The translations under genes and the position numbers were made by a program. From positions 62,001-126,000 of the forward strand of contig CBFFRP010000091.1 in the NCBI GenBank assembly GCA_965644295.1: a stretch of DNA of 64,000 nt. Reading direction: 5' to 3'. The stretch comes from Paraphysomonas bandaiensis (lineage: Eukaryota; Chrysophyceae). Each line of letters begins with the position of its first letter. The first letter of the stretch is position 1. The notes under the pieces were generated by a model. That model searched no databases. It saw only the letters and a program-made list of their open reading frames with translations, and had not been told where the DNA came from. This document shows, piece by piece, positions 23,313 through 36,453 of this stretch.

Positions 23313-26300
23313 TTATAATGGCATGCTCCCTGCCCTTCTTATTGAAGCTTTGGGAATGTCATCAGCATCACCAGTACTGTACGAATAGCCCAACAGCGTC
23401 CATGTACCTCTAACGGGAGAACGGGTATAGCTGTCCCAATCAAAGTCAACATTTGAAATATCGGAAGACCCTGTGCTCATGAGCGACATCTCTTCCACAC
23501 CAAATTTATTTTCTTCAGTCTCAATATTCAGAGTAGATGATACCTGTAATTGCAAACCATCATTCTGTTCTTGCGAAGGGGAATCTATTTCCCAATTGTT
23601 TTGATTCTCCTTCTCAATTATGCTATTCCTATTCGTCGTACTTGAAGCCCCCGCATGACTATTATTAACGTACTTTTCAACAAGGCGGTCAATTTTGTCT
23701 TTTCTACCGTACAGCATCTCGTGGGCAGCGCGGAAGGAGAGCAAAAGTACAGGTCCAAAGAACACCAACGAATAAATCACATCCGACACCACGGAGTTAT
23801 CGATTACATCTTCAATAAAAGTTGTTATGGGTAAACAATTGAAATTTGCTACATTTCACCTCGTTGTATTAGTAGAGTCAAAAAGAGAATAAAAAATACT
23901 TGAAACTAAATTTATCACATCAAGGGCTTATTCCGAAATGCTTATACATCGGATGTACCTGTGCTAGTTCCGCATCGGAGTTGAGCATATCATCGTCAAA
24001 TACCGCTGCATAACAAGTTAAATAAGAGCTTGGTAAATAGTTGGTTACCATTATAGCCATAAAGCTTTATGCATCCAATACACACGAGCATCGACAAAAC
24101 TAACTTCATGGAGGTGCTGATTCCACCAACCACTAAAAGGCCGGTTAGAACAATTCTACGCACAGTCTCAATGACTTCCCTGCAACCAATGTGAAAACGT
24201 AGTGTTTCCAGTGTGACTCAACAAGTAAACATACCAATACCACTTCGTTGGGAGATATGAATCGTAAAGGAATTTAAAGGGTGCAATTCGCACTGCGCTC
24301 TCCCACGTTGGGTTTTTCCCACTGGCCTGTAGAATATCATCTTTGACTGAATATAATAGTCTGTAGTAGAGGAATGGAACGCCAATTGGATACACGACAA
24401 ACATAACCACAGCATACATGCGGCCATAAATGTATCGCTCAGAGCTGCAGGAAATTGTTTTATCTTAAACAAGCATTAGGTGCACAAGAAAAATAGGAAA
24501 CAATCATACCAGCCTCCATATACACATATTTCCCACTCGTATCATCATCAGGATCAAGATCGCGACAACTACCATCAATCAAATGGTGATAACTTATAAC
24601 TCAAAACAAAAATGGCATACCTGAATACTCGGATGATAAACATTGACACACCAGGAAGAATGATATAAGTAAAAACAAGAACAAATAGCATACATAATCC
24701 ATACAGCTGCGAAAACTGTCTGTGGGTGGCATTGTGGTACTTCAAATAAAAGAAGCGACATGCATATAAAACAAAAACAAGCATGATGATTCCAATCGGA
24801 AGAAGAGTAGCAAACAAAAGAGAATCAATATAATCGTAATCACCAAAACATTTCACTCCAATTGTGTCCGCTAAGTTCCAATTAACCCAAGAACAAGCAC
24901 CAAGAATGGCAGCAAAAAAAGGTGGAAATTCAACGACAAGATTAAAAGTCATGGAGGAAAATATCTGAAGCATGGCTATATATATCTTCATTCTCGGTTG
25001 TATTCGATTGAACTTGGCTGTTAATTTCTCTTCGTTTACTTCACGAATCCTTCGATGCTCCCTACCAACCAGCTTGGATCTCATCTTAAAGGCCACTTTC
25101 AAGGCCCTTTCGGCAACTGTGGCATTAACATATTCTGACTCAATTTGACTACTCTTTCGAATGGCAATAATAGCAACGATCAACAGAATAGCCGATATGA
25201 CTGCAATGAAAACAATCCCTGATGATGTGATATTCTCCTCAGGGCATTGCTCGCATGACAACTTAACCGAGTCAACGTAGTAGCCAGATGCACATGACGC
25301 ACACAGTGGCCCTGCGATAACAGTCAGAATAAGCGAACTCTCGTATTGTGGGGGCGAACTTGCCTTGGTAGCCTGTTTTACAGAACTTTTCGCCAGTGAA
25401 GTTTCCCTCCTTGCATGCCCTGGTGCTGAATGGACACTCAAATACGTCAGACGTGCTATCTGACAGCCTCCAAAATCCAGCTTGCACAAATATCTGATCA
25501 CCATAACAAAGAGAAGCATGCTGAGGACAGCTAGAGCAGCGAGTTACAGAGTTATTGTCATTTTCTTTTAAACTGTAGGATCCAGTGGGGCATTCGACAC
25601 ATACACCCTCCGTAAAATACTGTACACGTGTGTAAATTCTACTGCTGTATAATTTGCACGCTTACCTCTCCTCGACGACACTTTCTAAAATTTAAGTCAA
25701 TATCAGTGAACACCTAGCCACCAGAAGTTATATAACACGTCAACTTCGTACAAATATACTTACCGCCAAATTGCCTATACTAGCATGAAATGATACTCCC
25801 ATTCCACCCCCAGGGAGACATGTTGCATAAATAGAGCTGAACTCCGCAATTCCTTCGACAAACTGTACAATCGTAGCCCCACTCAACTGCGCGGTCCTAC
25901 TCCCGCACTTACCCTGTGCAATACCGGAGGCTTCCACTGGAGTTGAGCTGTCTGGCTCGTAAACCTGATAATAGTAGTCCAACAAACTGACAGAAATGGT
26001 GTCCAGTGGGTCGGTGTATGAAGTGACTTCTATAGGATTCGGTTTTGACTGAAGACGGCGCACAGGCGAGATAGGAACAACAGCTAGCTGCATACCAGTT
26101 GTTGCATAATTTCGCCCAAATTGAGCTATATTTCTCTCAAACTTATTTTCTGATGTGAGACCAATAGGACTTTCACGCATTCCATTGAGGTCATACTCCC
26201 AGAACACTCCTCCTCCGCCCTGAGGCGCTTCATTGCCAGCGAATGTATTACCAGATACTCTGAATTCAGCCGACGATAACCACATTGCACTTCCAGAGCC

Positions 26301-29300
26301 TGTTTCCGCAATGTTGCTTATTATCTCATTATTCAATACTAGTGAATCCTTGACATTTTTCGCATAAACGGCACCGCCAGAGAGACTTGCCGTATTATTG
26401 ATAAGTAGAGAATTCTCGAGCACTGAGTCATCAATTCCGAGCATATAAAGAGCACCACCATCTCCGGATTCCGCATAGTTTTTAGCGAAAATGCAGCTCG
26501 ACCAAGAAACAGTTCGACCACTTTCTGAATACACACCAGCGCCTGCAGTTGCGGTGTTATTTTCAACACTACTGTCATACATTCCCACACTCTGCATGTC
26601 TCGCATAAACACCGCACCGCCAAATTCACTTGCAGTGTTGCGGACAGATGTCATATTTATGATATCCACATCAATGCACCTAGTCAAATAGATTCCACCT
26701 CCACTGGAAGTAGCATTGTTATTGTCCAACACAATACGGTTCAACATAACACCCGATCCCTGTATATACAACCCTGCTCCATCTACGCCAGTATTTCGTG
26801 AGAGAGAAGTATTCAAAATTCGTAATGAATTTGAGCCAGAATATACACCACCACCACTACCTTCGGCCGCATCATTATTCTGAAAGAGGCAGTCAACGAT
26901 ATTCATTATTCTATTCAGCTCGTTGGAATAAAAGCCCCCTCCGCCAAGGAGCGCATAATTGGATATTAATTGTGAAGAAGTAACTGTCACCCCCTCATTC
27001 GACAACGAGACATACACACCACCACCAAAAGACAATGCGGTGTTATTCTGAATACTGCAAAATGAAATAGAAATTTCACGGTTCGATATCATCACCGCAA
27101 ACCCACCCCCCATAACTAACGCTACGTTGTGTACTACTTCACATTCAGATACTGTAATATTAGTGTTACCTGAAAACACAATAACCGCACCACCTATTTG
27201 TAAACTAATGAAATATGCATTACTTCCGCCAAATGATAGGACTTACCATACGAAGCAAAATTCGATGTGATTGTGCAGTCAGAAATTGATATGTCTCCAC
27301 TTTGGTCATTTATATGAATTCCCCCACCATATATTTCGGCGGAGTTCCATGCAATAAAACAGCGTGATATCTCCACACCACTGGTTACAGTGCCAATAAC
27401 AATACCTCCTCCATAACTGGAAGCGTGATTGTTAATTATAGTTAGGTTGGTGATAAAGCTAGAGGTTATGAAATTGTCGAATATGATTGACCCTCCTCGT
27501 CCAGCAGAATTAGAATCAAATGTTGAATTGACTATTAACAATCCACTTGTCGCTTTGGCAAATAGCACACCACCACCTGAGACTGTCCCGTGATTACTGC
27601 TGAAAACACTGCTAGATATCATCATATTGTCGTTTCTGTTGTCCGCGAAGAGTGCTCCGCCTGAAAAAAATTACACCGAGTACATGAACATGACCATAAA
27701 ATTTACCATAATTGGCATAGTTTCCGACAAATATGCAATCAACGATTTCGCAGTTGTTATTAAACTAAAAAGTATTTAGCTCGATGTAACAAACGTATTG
27801 TTCGAAGAATAGAAATGATTACCTGGAACAAATACAGGGCCCCGCCATCAGCCCCAGCCCCGTTAGAAATGAAATAGTTGTTCCTCAACGAGACGCCACT
27901 GTTCAGCAGAGCAAGGTAAGTTGAGCCACCAAAATATAGGGCGTAATTTCCTTGGAATATATTTCCACTAATATTAACCCCGAGATAGTCCCTATAATGA
28001 ACTGTCGCCCCGCCGTAGGCAGCAGAATTTGAAACGAATTCGCATCCCGCAATTACAGCGTCATAATTATATTCAAAAGCACCATATGCGCCTCCAAAAA
28101 CTGCAGAATTACCCGAAAAATAGCTGTTTGTAACTACAGCATCATTATTATAGCTGAACACATACACCCCGCCACCTGAATGTGCTGCAACATTTGAATA
28201 AAATTGGGAGCCTGTTGCAACGAAGTGGTCATTGTTTTGGTATACGTACACCCCCGCCCCAGAGATACTCATTGCCAAGTTGGAACTAAACGAACAATTA
28301 CGAACCAGAAAATAGTCATTATATTCTCCTATATATATCCCAGCTCCATTTAGAGAGGCTTCATTGCCAATAAATAAACTGTGTCCAATTTCCACATTTA
28401 AATTTTCTTCGTATATATAGAGACCAGCGCCTTCATAAGAACGACTATCAGTAACATTGCAATACCTTATAGAAATGTCATTATTCGAGCTTCCTACATA
28501 TACACCACCACCATTAATTCCCGCAGAATTACCGGAGAACTTAGAGCCGTAAATGGAGCTACCATGACAGTCGGTCCCAATGTACACACCTCCACCACTT
28601 ACCTCGGCGGTATTGTTTTCAAACACGCTCTCAGAGATACCCAACAAACAGTTCTGATCCACATACACCCCTCCCCCTTCCACCGCCTTATTACTAGTAA
28701 AGACGCAGTTTTGAAAAACTAAATCGGCTGTCATGGACACGTAAAGTGCCCCTCCTTGGTACCCAGAGCTGTTGAGGAATAGCACCCCGTCAAAGTGTGC
28801 TAGCATTGACCCCTGCACATACACAGTACCTCCCACAATACCTTTCCCACCGAATCCAACTAATGTCGTGTTGTATATTGCCACAGTTCCTTTGGAACCG
28901 CCTTGTATATTAAGTAGTCGAATACCTACACCGTCTAGAGCAATGGTGCTGCTGTATCCATAGAGATGCACTTCCCCTTGTAAGTTAGAGACGTAAATTT
29001 CACCAAGGAAAGGGTCAACAAGAAGACGACTTGACGGTGGGAGATGCACAGAGCAAATCGAATCAGGATAAGAAAGACAATAGGCTAGAGCGGAGCGCAT
29101 TGAACATTCTCCTGATGATGAACTTGAGGAACAAGTCGATGCATTGGCAGGTGAATCTGCAAGAGAGGTGACTGTGACGTTTATCACAAGTGGCGTGTGA
29201 ACCAGTATGAACGCATTACTTAAAAAACCAGATAATGCACGGTTTATAGGAACAGTATCCACGCATACAACTGCTGGATATTCCATCGGGGCGATTGGGG

Positions 29301-30059
29301 TGTCTGAACAGTTCGCCAGAATGTGAAATGACCTCACAATCGCCACACCTACAATTTATAAATAAAACCGGCACACATAGAAAGCATGTGCATACCGGTG
29401 GAAGATGTCGACACATACATACCACTTTCTCTGTTAAGAGCGCAAGAAAATATGTGATGTTGGTAGTGAGCCAGTATTTGACCGTTTGGGCAGCCAATTT
29501 CGGCCCGCAATGTGGAGCGCAGAGCAGCGACATCCACGGATGAGCGTGAAACAACAACACGGCGGCCATCATTGCAATTACCAAAAAAAAATCCACGAGA
29601 GTGCTTGGTGGGGTGGACTCCATACTCCACATAAGCAGGCAATCCTCCGCAATCACGTGTACTATACAGAAGTTTCACAATATCATTACAAGAGATATCC
29701 ACTTTCAGCACAAAAGAAGCCCCATCGTTAATATTGTGACAAAAATGTTCCAGATATCCTTCTGACGACAACACGTCGGATGTACACGAGCTGTCAGAGT
29801 ATTCGTAGATCTGAATATAGGAAGGGTTGCGTATAGGGTCTGCAATCAAAGTACTGACATGTTTCTTGGACATAAAATACGAGGGTGAGCACCCTGGCAC
29901 ATTGTCGATATCCTCTAGAGCATCCATACCAGTATTCCATGAGGTGATCTCCAAGCGATTATTAAAATATAAGAGTGGCGAGACAACAGTTCGATTATGA
30001 ACTAAACTCTCACTGAAAATGAAATCTATAAACGAAACGAAGAGAATAATTCGATTCAT
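23313..30059 (-). CDS. Giant beta-helix, Cys-rich, multi-pass membrane protein
   Basis: Fourteen exons (minus): 30059-29396, 29348-27823, 27764-27707, 27660-27247, 27193-25764, 25713-25666, 25619-25364, 25311-24621, 24568-24510, 24463-24235, 24179-24049, 24005-23959, 23905-23860, 23809-23313; 2,031 residues with phases closing. Residues 1-20 are a signal peptide. About residues 300-1340 hold dozens of short repeats of the polymorphic-outer-membrane/right-handed beta-helix kind (GGGVYV, N.A...GGG). Next comes an ephrin-receptor-like Cys-rich segment (KCRRGEYFTEGVCVECP, SSCPQHASLC, PLCASCASGYYV). Several membrane helices follow, with the family signatures CRDLDPDDDT, VYPIGVPFLYYRLLY and EVIETVRRIVLTG, then a polar tail. 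Likely a cell-surface receptor or adhesin; ligand unknown. One intron (25312-25363) is GC-AG. The exon 1 donor could instead be at 29422. Confidence 0.9.
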
Positions 30060-30370
30060 CTGCAGTGTCACATTAACTCAACGACAGAGGAAGAGAGAGA
30101 GAGCGACCACACTACTCAACAGGGCAGGGCAGGACAGGATACGATACAGCATATCTACATGCCTCTGGCTTAATGATGTGATTGAGCACTTGAGACTGTG
30201 TGATATACAACGAAGTACTGTATGGAAAACCCCGATATTTCGGTTGTTCTACAAACATAAAACATATAAATTCAGTATTTTCAGGAAATCAAAGATCTTC
30301 AGTCTTAAATAGGCAACGCAACACAGATAATCGCAGTCACTCCGGCATATCGAACAGCAGCTATCTTGTC
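30060..30370. promoter_or_regulatory. Shared 5' region of two divergent genes
   Basis: 311 bases between the start codons of the beta-helix gene (-) and the first glycosyltransferase-like gene (+). It contains a GA-rich run (about 30080-30105). No known promoter element was recognised. Confidence 0.35.
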
Positions 30371-31781
30371 ATGGTGTTTGTATCACTGCATGTGATTGCA
30401 TGCATGTGTGTGCTCGTAGGCTACATGTTGTCAGTCACTTCTGTTACAGTCTCTCCCTCTCCACACTCACATGTGCGTATATATCCAGTGCTACTGCTTG
30501 TAGTTGAATGTGTCTCTATTGCAGGGCTCTTCTACTCACTCACGTCGTCTACAGTCGAATTTTTCTCAGCCGTATGACTTACTTGAAGAGTTTTCGTTCG
30601 CTCTTAGACGTATGCTTGCATATGGCTGATACATGAACTGATAATACTGTACGCAGAGTGGTGCGACGATACGAAAGCGATGTACGGCATCATTCCGGGT
30701 TACTCCTGGGGTCGTATGCCAAAAGGCGATGCAAGGACAGAGTTTCGATCGAAACGATGTGGTGCATACTTTTCTGCGAAAGAGATTGCATCGCGGCCTG
30801 TGTCATCGTGTCATGCTTTGAACTACGAGGCACCTGCACCACTAATCGCGATCATGGCCGGGTCCACCACACGGGGCATGAAAAATATCAGTCTTAAGTC
30901 ACTTGCCATTTTTACGCTCTTATTTCCGTCCCTCATACGCTCTCTTGATTGTGGGTACCAGTATGTTTTCGTTCTGGGCTACGATGTTGGGGACCCTTTG
31001 TATGACAGTTCAGAGGTGGGTCATAGTGCATATATTTTTGATTATGTGGCGTGAGTAGAGTGTGTGCTAGGGCATGTCTCAAGTCCTATCGTGGTTTAAT
31101 GAACACGTTGAAGGTGTTCTCAAGCATAATGGGATTCGTATGTCTTTTAGAGCTGTACGAGTGGATAATATTTTGAAGAAACCGGGGCCCGTATTTCTGG
31201 AGATGGCCAGAACGGCGTACAGTATGGGTGCTGATTTTTTGTATCGCGTAAATGATGACATTGAGTTCCGAAATAATTGGCCAAGAGCGTTTACGGAAGC
31301 ACTTATGAGTTTGCCCAAACCTTATGGGGTAGTCGGCCCATATGTAGTGGGTAAATCCAATATAATCTTGACAGTTGACTTTGTGCATCGGTTACATATG
31401 GAGATTTTTGATATGTACTACTACCCCCCTGAATTGACAGACTGGTGGATGGATGATTGGATTACTAGCGTGTATGGAAAGCAGAGAACCTTCCGCTCTA
31501 TGGGTGTGAAGGTAATATTCTTGTAATCGCACGTAGCCACTCTTAATCGACACACATTTGTGTAGGTGGCTCACCACACTACAGCTCATGGACAAAGGTA
31601 TGAGGTGAGAAGTAGAAGCGATGGAAACAGGCTGCTAGTAAAAGCGCTTACAGACGGGGTTAATAAAATTCGATCATGGATGATTCGAAATGGATCTACA
31701 GTCGAAACGATTCAAGCATTTGATAGCGATATACATAGGCCTTATGTAGGAAAAAAGCTTCGAGACATTCCCAACAGCTAA
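30371..31781 (+). CDS. Glycosyltransferase-like type II membrane protein, paralogue 1
   Basis: Exons 30371-30472, 30525-30609, 30657-31015, 31071-31511 and 31566-31781 give 400 residues with phases closing. An N-terminal hydrophobic stretch (VFVSLHVIACMCVLVGYML) looks like a signal anchor, so the protein probably faces the Golgi lumen. The main domain has PLIAIMAGSTTRG, SLDCGYQYVFVLGYD, FLYRVNDDIEF (an acidic NDD that could bind a metal, as DxD does in GT-A enzymes), GVVGPYVVG and DWWMDDWI. I know this pattern from uncharacterised proteins of algae and other protists, and glycosyltransferase is an inference from the motifs. It is the paralogue of 36454-38509. Intron positions differ between the two: this copy lacks the intron after GPN-type sequence but has one at 31512-31565. 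Confidence 0.75.
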
Positions 31782-32323
31782 TGCAGTGATAGCGTAATAT
31801 ACGATTAGTTGTATGCATTCTTGTAATATAGTGTTTATGATGTGTGTAATGAATACATGTTGTTGTTAATTCTGTCTATTATTGTATGTATACTACATAC
31901 TAAATATCACTAGCCTATATAGACTGCGATTTCATACCACGTACTTACAGAAGACATAAGGTATATGAATGGTGCAAGTTTTTATGTTGCGGCAAATCTT
32001 TATTAATATCCTGCTGATTTGACGATTCTTAGATCATGTCAGAATACTGTATTAGTACCTTAAATAGACCCCCCAATATACGGGATTTTTCATGATATAT
32101 GGGACAGGTACGTATATTGTAGCTTAGTAGCTGCACACAAGCAATACATCGGTATTCTTTTGATTACGATACATGCATTACCAAAATAGGCAACATACTC
32201 GGAATGGGATCTCTTTTGTTTATAAAATTAACATGTTATTGAAAAGATACCCTCCGTATCACCCACCCTGAAACAACAACATTGTCATGAAGCTACATAT
32301 ATTATAGGAAGGAACACTTCCTC
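31782..32323. other. Convergent 3' flank, no gene seen
   Basis: 542 bases of AT-rich sequence between two convergent genes. No open frame, repeat or RNA gene recognised. Confidence 0.5.
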
Positions 32324-33560
32324 TCATATATTTCTCTCAGCATTGCAAGTCGGACACAGCACCCCGTCTGCTAAAAACTCTTCGTTATTTGCTCTACAGT
32401 CATCACATACCAACTGAAGCATCCTGCATTTCCTGCATCTAACTTGAGGTGCATAGTCATCATAAAGTTCTCTGCAAAGCCTGCATCTACCCACGATCTC
32501 GTCATTATTTTTGTATGGGACTGCAATCCGAGGATCATATACAAAGTTCTTCCCCTTGAAAAAACCTCCGTCAGGAAAAGCTTCTTGGTATCTATGTATA
32601 CCGCCTTTGAGCTGGTACACATTATCCACCCCTTTCAACTTCATATATGCACTGGCCCTTTCGCAACGCACCCCTCCTGAATTCCACATGACAAAAACCC
32701 TAACCACTGGTATGAGATTACATACCTGTGCAATACATAAGCACTTTTTTGTCCTTTAGATCATCCTTATTCGAATCCACAAACTGTTTGAAGTCAGAAA
32801 ACTGCAACAAAAAGGGGTGCTGAATGAGACCCTTCGTGGACAGAGAGTTGTACTACCTACCTTTCTGGTAACGGGGTCTAAAACAGGTATTTTTGACCCG
32901 TCTTCAGACTCGCAGTCAAAACGGCCAATTTCGGTTTCATAAACGTTTCTTACATCCACTAAAACCAGACGGTCTGAGTGAGACTTACGATGCAAATCAA
33001 TCTGGTGATGGAATTCTTCAGGACTTAAGTGATCACCTGCACCGACTATAATGTACATGAGCACAATTCTTGAAGTAAATGATAGCTACGAGTACCTTCA
33101 ATCAAATCTTGACGCTCTTTTTCAGTCAAGTCCAGACTAACCACTTCTTTAGTGCATTTCACTGAGAGAGATTTGAACTGCTGACTTTCAAGGTTGTATC
33201 TGTCAACAGCACCTGCATACTGTCAGCACACTGCAATGGTTTCTCTGATATCCACACCTGATAACTTCCAGTCAATTGTATCAGGTTTTAAGCTTTCTAT
33301 CGTCTCTACTTCACTGATGTACGAGGATATTGCACTATAGGTACCACCTTCAAACAATATCGTGAGAAACATAAGTAGCAACCCACAAACCCACTGAAAC
33401 CCGCACCTAGAGTTCCATTAATGCCTTCAGGAGATACTCTGACCCGTCCCTTAAGTTCTAGTCTATTACAAACTTCAATGTGCCAATCACACAGCTGCTG
33501 TGGCTGCTCTATATCCACATAGTGGTAATACAATAACACTGTGAAAGGATCGTCCGACAT
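32324..33560 (-). CDS. TSTD2: TSTD2/TrhO-like rhodanese-domain protein
   Basis: Exons (minus): 33560-33407, 33347-33258, 33212-33096, 33036-32861, 32801-32726, 32676-32324; 321 residues with phases closing. The N-terminal part has the ferredoxin-like domain typical of this family (YYHYVDI, RVRVSPEGINGTL). A rhodanese domain follows, with LVLVDVRNVYE and the active-site loop YCTGGVRCE, whose first cysteine is the likely catalytic residue. The C-terminus is Cys-rich (CRLC, CRKC, CDDC, CPTC), probably zinc-binding. Bacterial TrhO of this family hydroxylates uridine 34 of tRNA; human TSTD2 has the same layout. A tRNA-modifying role is therefore inferred. The active loop is split by the intron 32677-32725. 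Confidence 0.9.
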
Positions 33561-33858
33561 TCTCCACTCCAGCACGATAACCAGATCAGATACTCCAATA
33601 AGATGATACAAACACTGATAGAGGGCGTTGCGGAAAAAGAAGCTTGACTGCTGATTAAAATGACCCTCTTTGCAATCACCTGCTCGATTGTTAATAGCAG
33701 ATGGCGACCACACTCCCTGGTGAGGAACAACTCCGACGTCTCGCACTCACGTCTATAGATTGAACGAGGAGAACAGGACAGTATATACAGTACCTATACA
33801 CACCGGAATACGGTATGCTGTATGACACTGTCCATGCTCTGTACGGTACAGCAGCATT

Positions 33859-33872
33859 GTATACCGGTATAC
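33859..33872. promoter_or_regulatory. Palindrome TATACCGGTATA upstream of the rhodanese gene
   Basis: A perfect 14-base palindrome, GTATACCGGTATAC, about 300 bases upstream of the start at 33560. It sits in a stretch rich in related alternating GTAC/TATAC words. The same core occurs at 36184-36197 and 52677-52690. Confidence 0.35.
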
Positions 33873-35410
33873 GTGTACCGTATACCAGGATCACTCATTC
33901 ACTGGCTCTGAGATACTCTGCAGTGATCAGGGCAAACCATCCATTGTCATTGTTCATGCCATATGTGCTAACATCTCTGCGTGATGGAACCTAGTTGTGT
34001 TATTAATAATCACGGACTGTAGTGAGTGCTCAGCAATGCTTCGAATTTCTCTCCGCAGTCGTGTATGTGATGAAGTGATGGTACTTGTCTTCGGCACTGT
34101 CTCGACTTAGACAGCAGGGTGTCTACCCTGACACAGAGTATAACTATGATTAGACCTCATCAATGATGCATACGTCTACTTGTACCAGGTATTTTTTAGA
34201 AGTAGATGTAGATATCTCGTGTGAACGATATATTCATGTCTGTGGTGTATACACTCCGATGAGGATTACGATTTACTGAAATGCGAAGCAGATTAAAGCC
34301 CTGTCTTTTGCATACCACAACTATGTGGATTTTGTCAACGTCGCTATACTGAGGGGGTGTATTTCACATGTCCTTATCATCTGCATACAAGCTGTATTTT
34401 TCTAATCTATTACTTGCAGGTCTCAGAGTCGAGTACCCGCTAAGGACGCGGTACGAAGCAAACTATAGTGCTCTGTAAAACTAGGAGCTCTTAGTCTTCA
34501 GAAGTAGAAATAGTAGTTGATTAACGGAAGTTGCTTTAAAGCACCGCAACCACAATTTGTACACTACTTTTTCAAGAATTAGTACCATGTTTTTTCTTGA
34601 GGACGTCATTCGATGAATGCTTAGGTGGAACCTTTGTATTGTCATGACCCTTGAATTAAATTGAAAAAGTATAATTTTGGACGATACTACAGTGATCCTC
34701 ATTTTCAGCAACGTGCACATTATTATTCCGCAAGCACTATGTGTGGTATATGTAAATTGTAAATGCAAGTAGCGCACAGTGATATTAGTCGTGGTGTATA
34801 TACTGTCACCGTAGAGCGATGCAACAAACGAATTCAATTAATTTTTAACAAAAGTAGTGATGATGACTGTTGAGTCCTGCAGTATGATGCGATGTATATT
34901 GTGCAATTAAAGTGAGGTAATAGTATACAATAGATGAAATCAACTCATACGTGATAGGCGTAAAGGGAGAACATAGCTACAGAGAAGGTAAATTCGGTTA
35001 CTGATGTATGTCTATGTAATATATAGGAATGATTGGTGAATTTAGGATAAACAGATGATACTGAGAATTGAAAACAGATGAGAATTGAATACTCACAAGG
35101 TGTTACATGATTATGTTGTGTATTGTGAAGTGTGAAGTGTTGAGATTAATAATTATAATTCTTTCTTGAAAGTGCATTGTGTACAACAGAGCAGGGTTAA
35201 GGTAGAGTAAGGTTAACTTCAGTGAATTTTCCAATTCTAACAATGACGGCTTAGAGTATGAGGTATGAGGAATGTTGATTAGATTACTAGTCATTGTTTG
35301 CCAACGTAGTGGGTTTGGATGTTTGGTTATTATGTGACCTTTATAACTAGTATTAATAATAGAATATACAAGTGTACTATTGGACGGGTTGTAAGGTTAT
35401 AAAAGTGTTG

Positions 35411-35433
35411 CAATATATCATTCCCTAGCCCTG
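35411..35433 (-). repeat. Solitary hAT-like terminal end
   Basis: CAATATATCATTCCCTAGCCCTG matches the right ends of the elements at 51309-51414 and 62145-62361. No convincing left end or target duplication was found nearby, so it is a remnant. Confidence 0.4.
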
Positions 35434-36183
35434 GTAAATTGTATATACATAGTCTACAATACTGATTTTTGTACTGTGAAAATAAATGTGAGGCATCATT
35501 TGGGCGTATGTCGTTAGCGCAGAGTTGAGAAAGAAGTAATTTTGACGATTTAAAGAGCCCATAAAGCTAAAACTACATGTTCTCGTTAGTTTGTATCGCG
35601 ATCAACTGCTTATACACTCAAGCAACCAATTAATAAAATACCATAGATTAGGTCGTAAAGAGCCAATAACGTGGAATCATTCACTTTCCTACCCAAGATT
35701 ATCGCTGACCTTATTTTACAGGTGGGGAATTACTGATCGTGGATGGACATATCCATATGGATATTGGTACTGTTTTCTGTTCTGTGTCTCACAAAGCGGA
35801 GGAGAATGCCACTAAAGTCGGTCATCTGGCAATATTTGTCCTGGTTATAATTAACGAATTAGCACTCTAATGGTCCAGCCTTTCTATCGAAGGGTAACGA
35901 GCTTTCATCGTTGTTACTGCTGAATGATATAGCTGAAATCATGATAATTACTTTCCCTGCCGTCGGTTACCCACTCGTTGAGGGGAAACTCTTCAATGTA
36001 ATGTTCACACGTGTGTATAGGTGCCGTATAGATATTGCTTTGCGGCATGGAGCAGCAGCACTGGAGCAGGCAGGAGGAATTCCTACACTAGACCTCTAGA
36101 CAAGATTGCATGGATGCGATGGATCTGGCTTGAGTCTTGAGTCTGCCTCACCCGCACCTTCCTATATGCTGTAGCTATACGTC

Positions 36184-36197
36184 GTATACCGGTATAC
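36184..36197. promoter_or_regulatory. Palindrome TATACCGGTATA upstream of the second GT-like gene
   Basis: Exact copy of the 14-base palindrome at 33859-33872, here about 260 bases upstream of the start at 36454 and again within GTATAC-rich sequence. Confidence 0.35.
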
Positions 36198-36453
36198 GGG
36201 GTATCGTAGGGTAGGTATACACGTATACACGGCAGTAGTACGCTGTTTCTCTCTATACATACTGGCGTACGTGTATGTGCAGTGCAGTGTACACTGCTGC
36301 ACAGGGCCTTCCTCTCACTATCATGAGGACAATGAGCTGATATACTCCATTGAACTGATATCGCGTCAGTGTAACAGGCCGTGCGATGGGACTTTGTTAG
36401 ACCGTATACAGATTATCGCGAGTTCGCCTCAGTTCAGTTCAGTGCAGCTGCTG

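Larger units (their letters stand above)
33561..36453. other. 2.9 kb intergenic region
   Basis: Divergent 5' flanks of the rhodanese and the second glycosyltransferase-like gene. Both edges hold palindromic TATACCGGTATA stretches (33859-33872, 36184-36197). A lone hAT-like end (CCCTAGCCCTG) lies at 35411-35433. The open frames here look random and I see no gene or RNA. Confidence 0.45.

Noticed and set aside
24445-24463. Later acceptor (after CTGCAG, 24444) for exon 10 of the beta-helix gene
   Set aside because: It breaks the frame. The acceptor at 24464-24465 restores a conserved KTISCSSERY segment and a 46-base intron.
34481-34837. 118-codon open frame on the minus strand
   Set aside because: AT-rich, no likeness to known proteins, no splice or start context; taken as chance.
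35192-35433. Complete hAT element in the 35 kb region
   Set aside because: The left end CAGGGTTAAGG is only a loose match and the 8-base flanks do not agree. Only the right end was kept.
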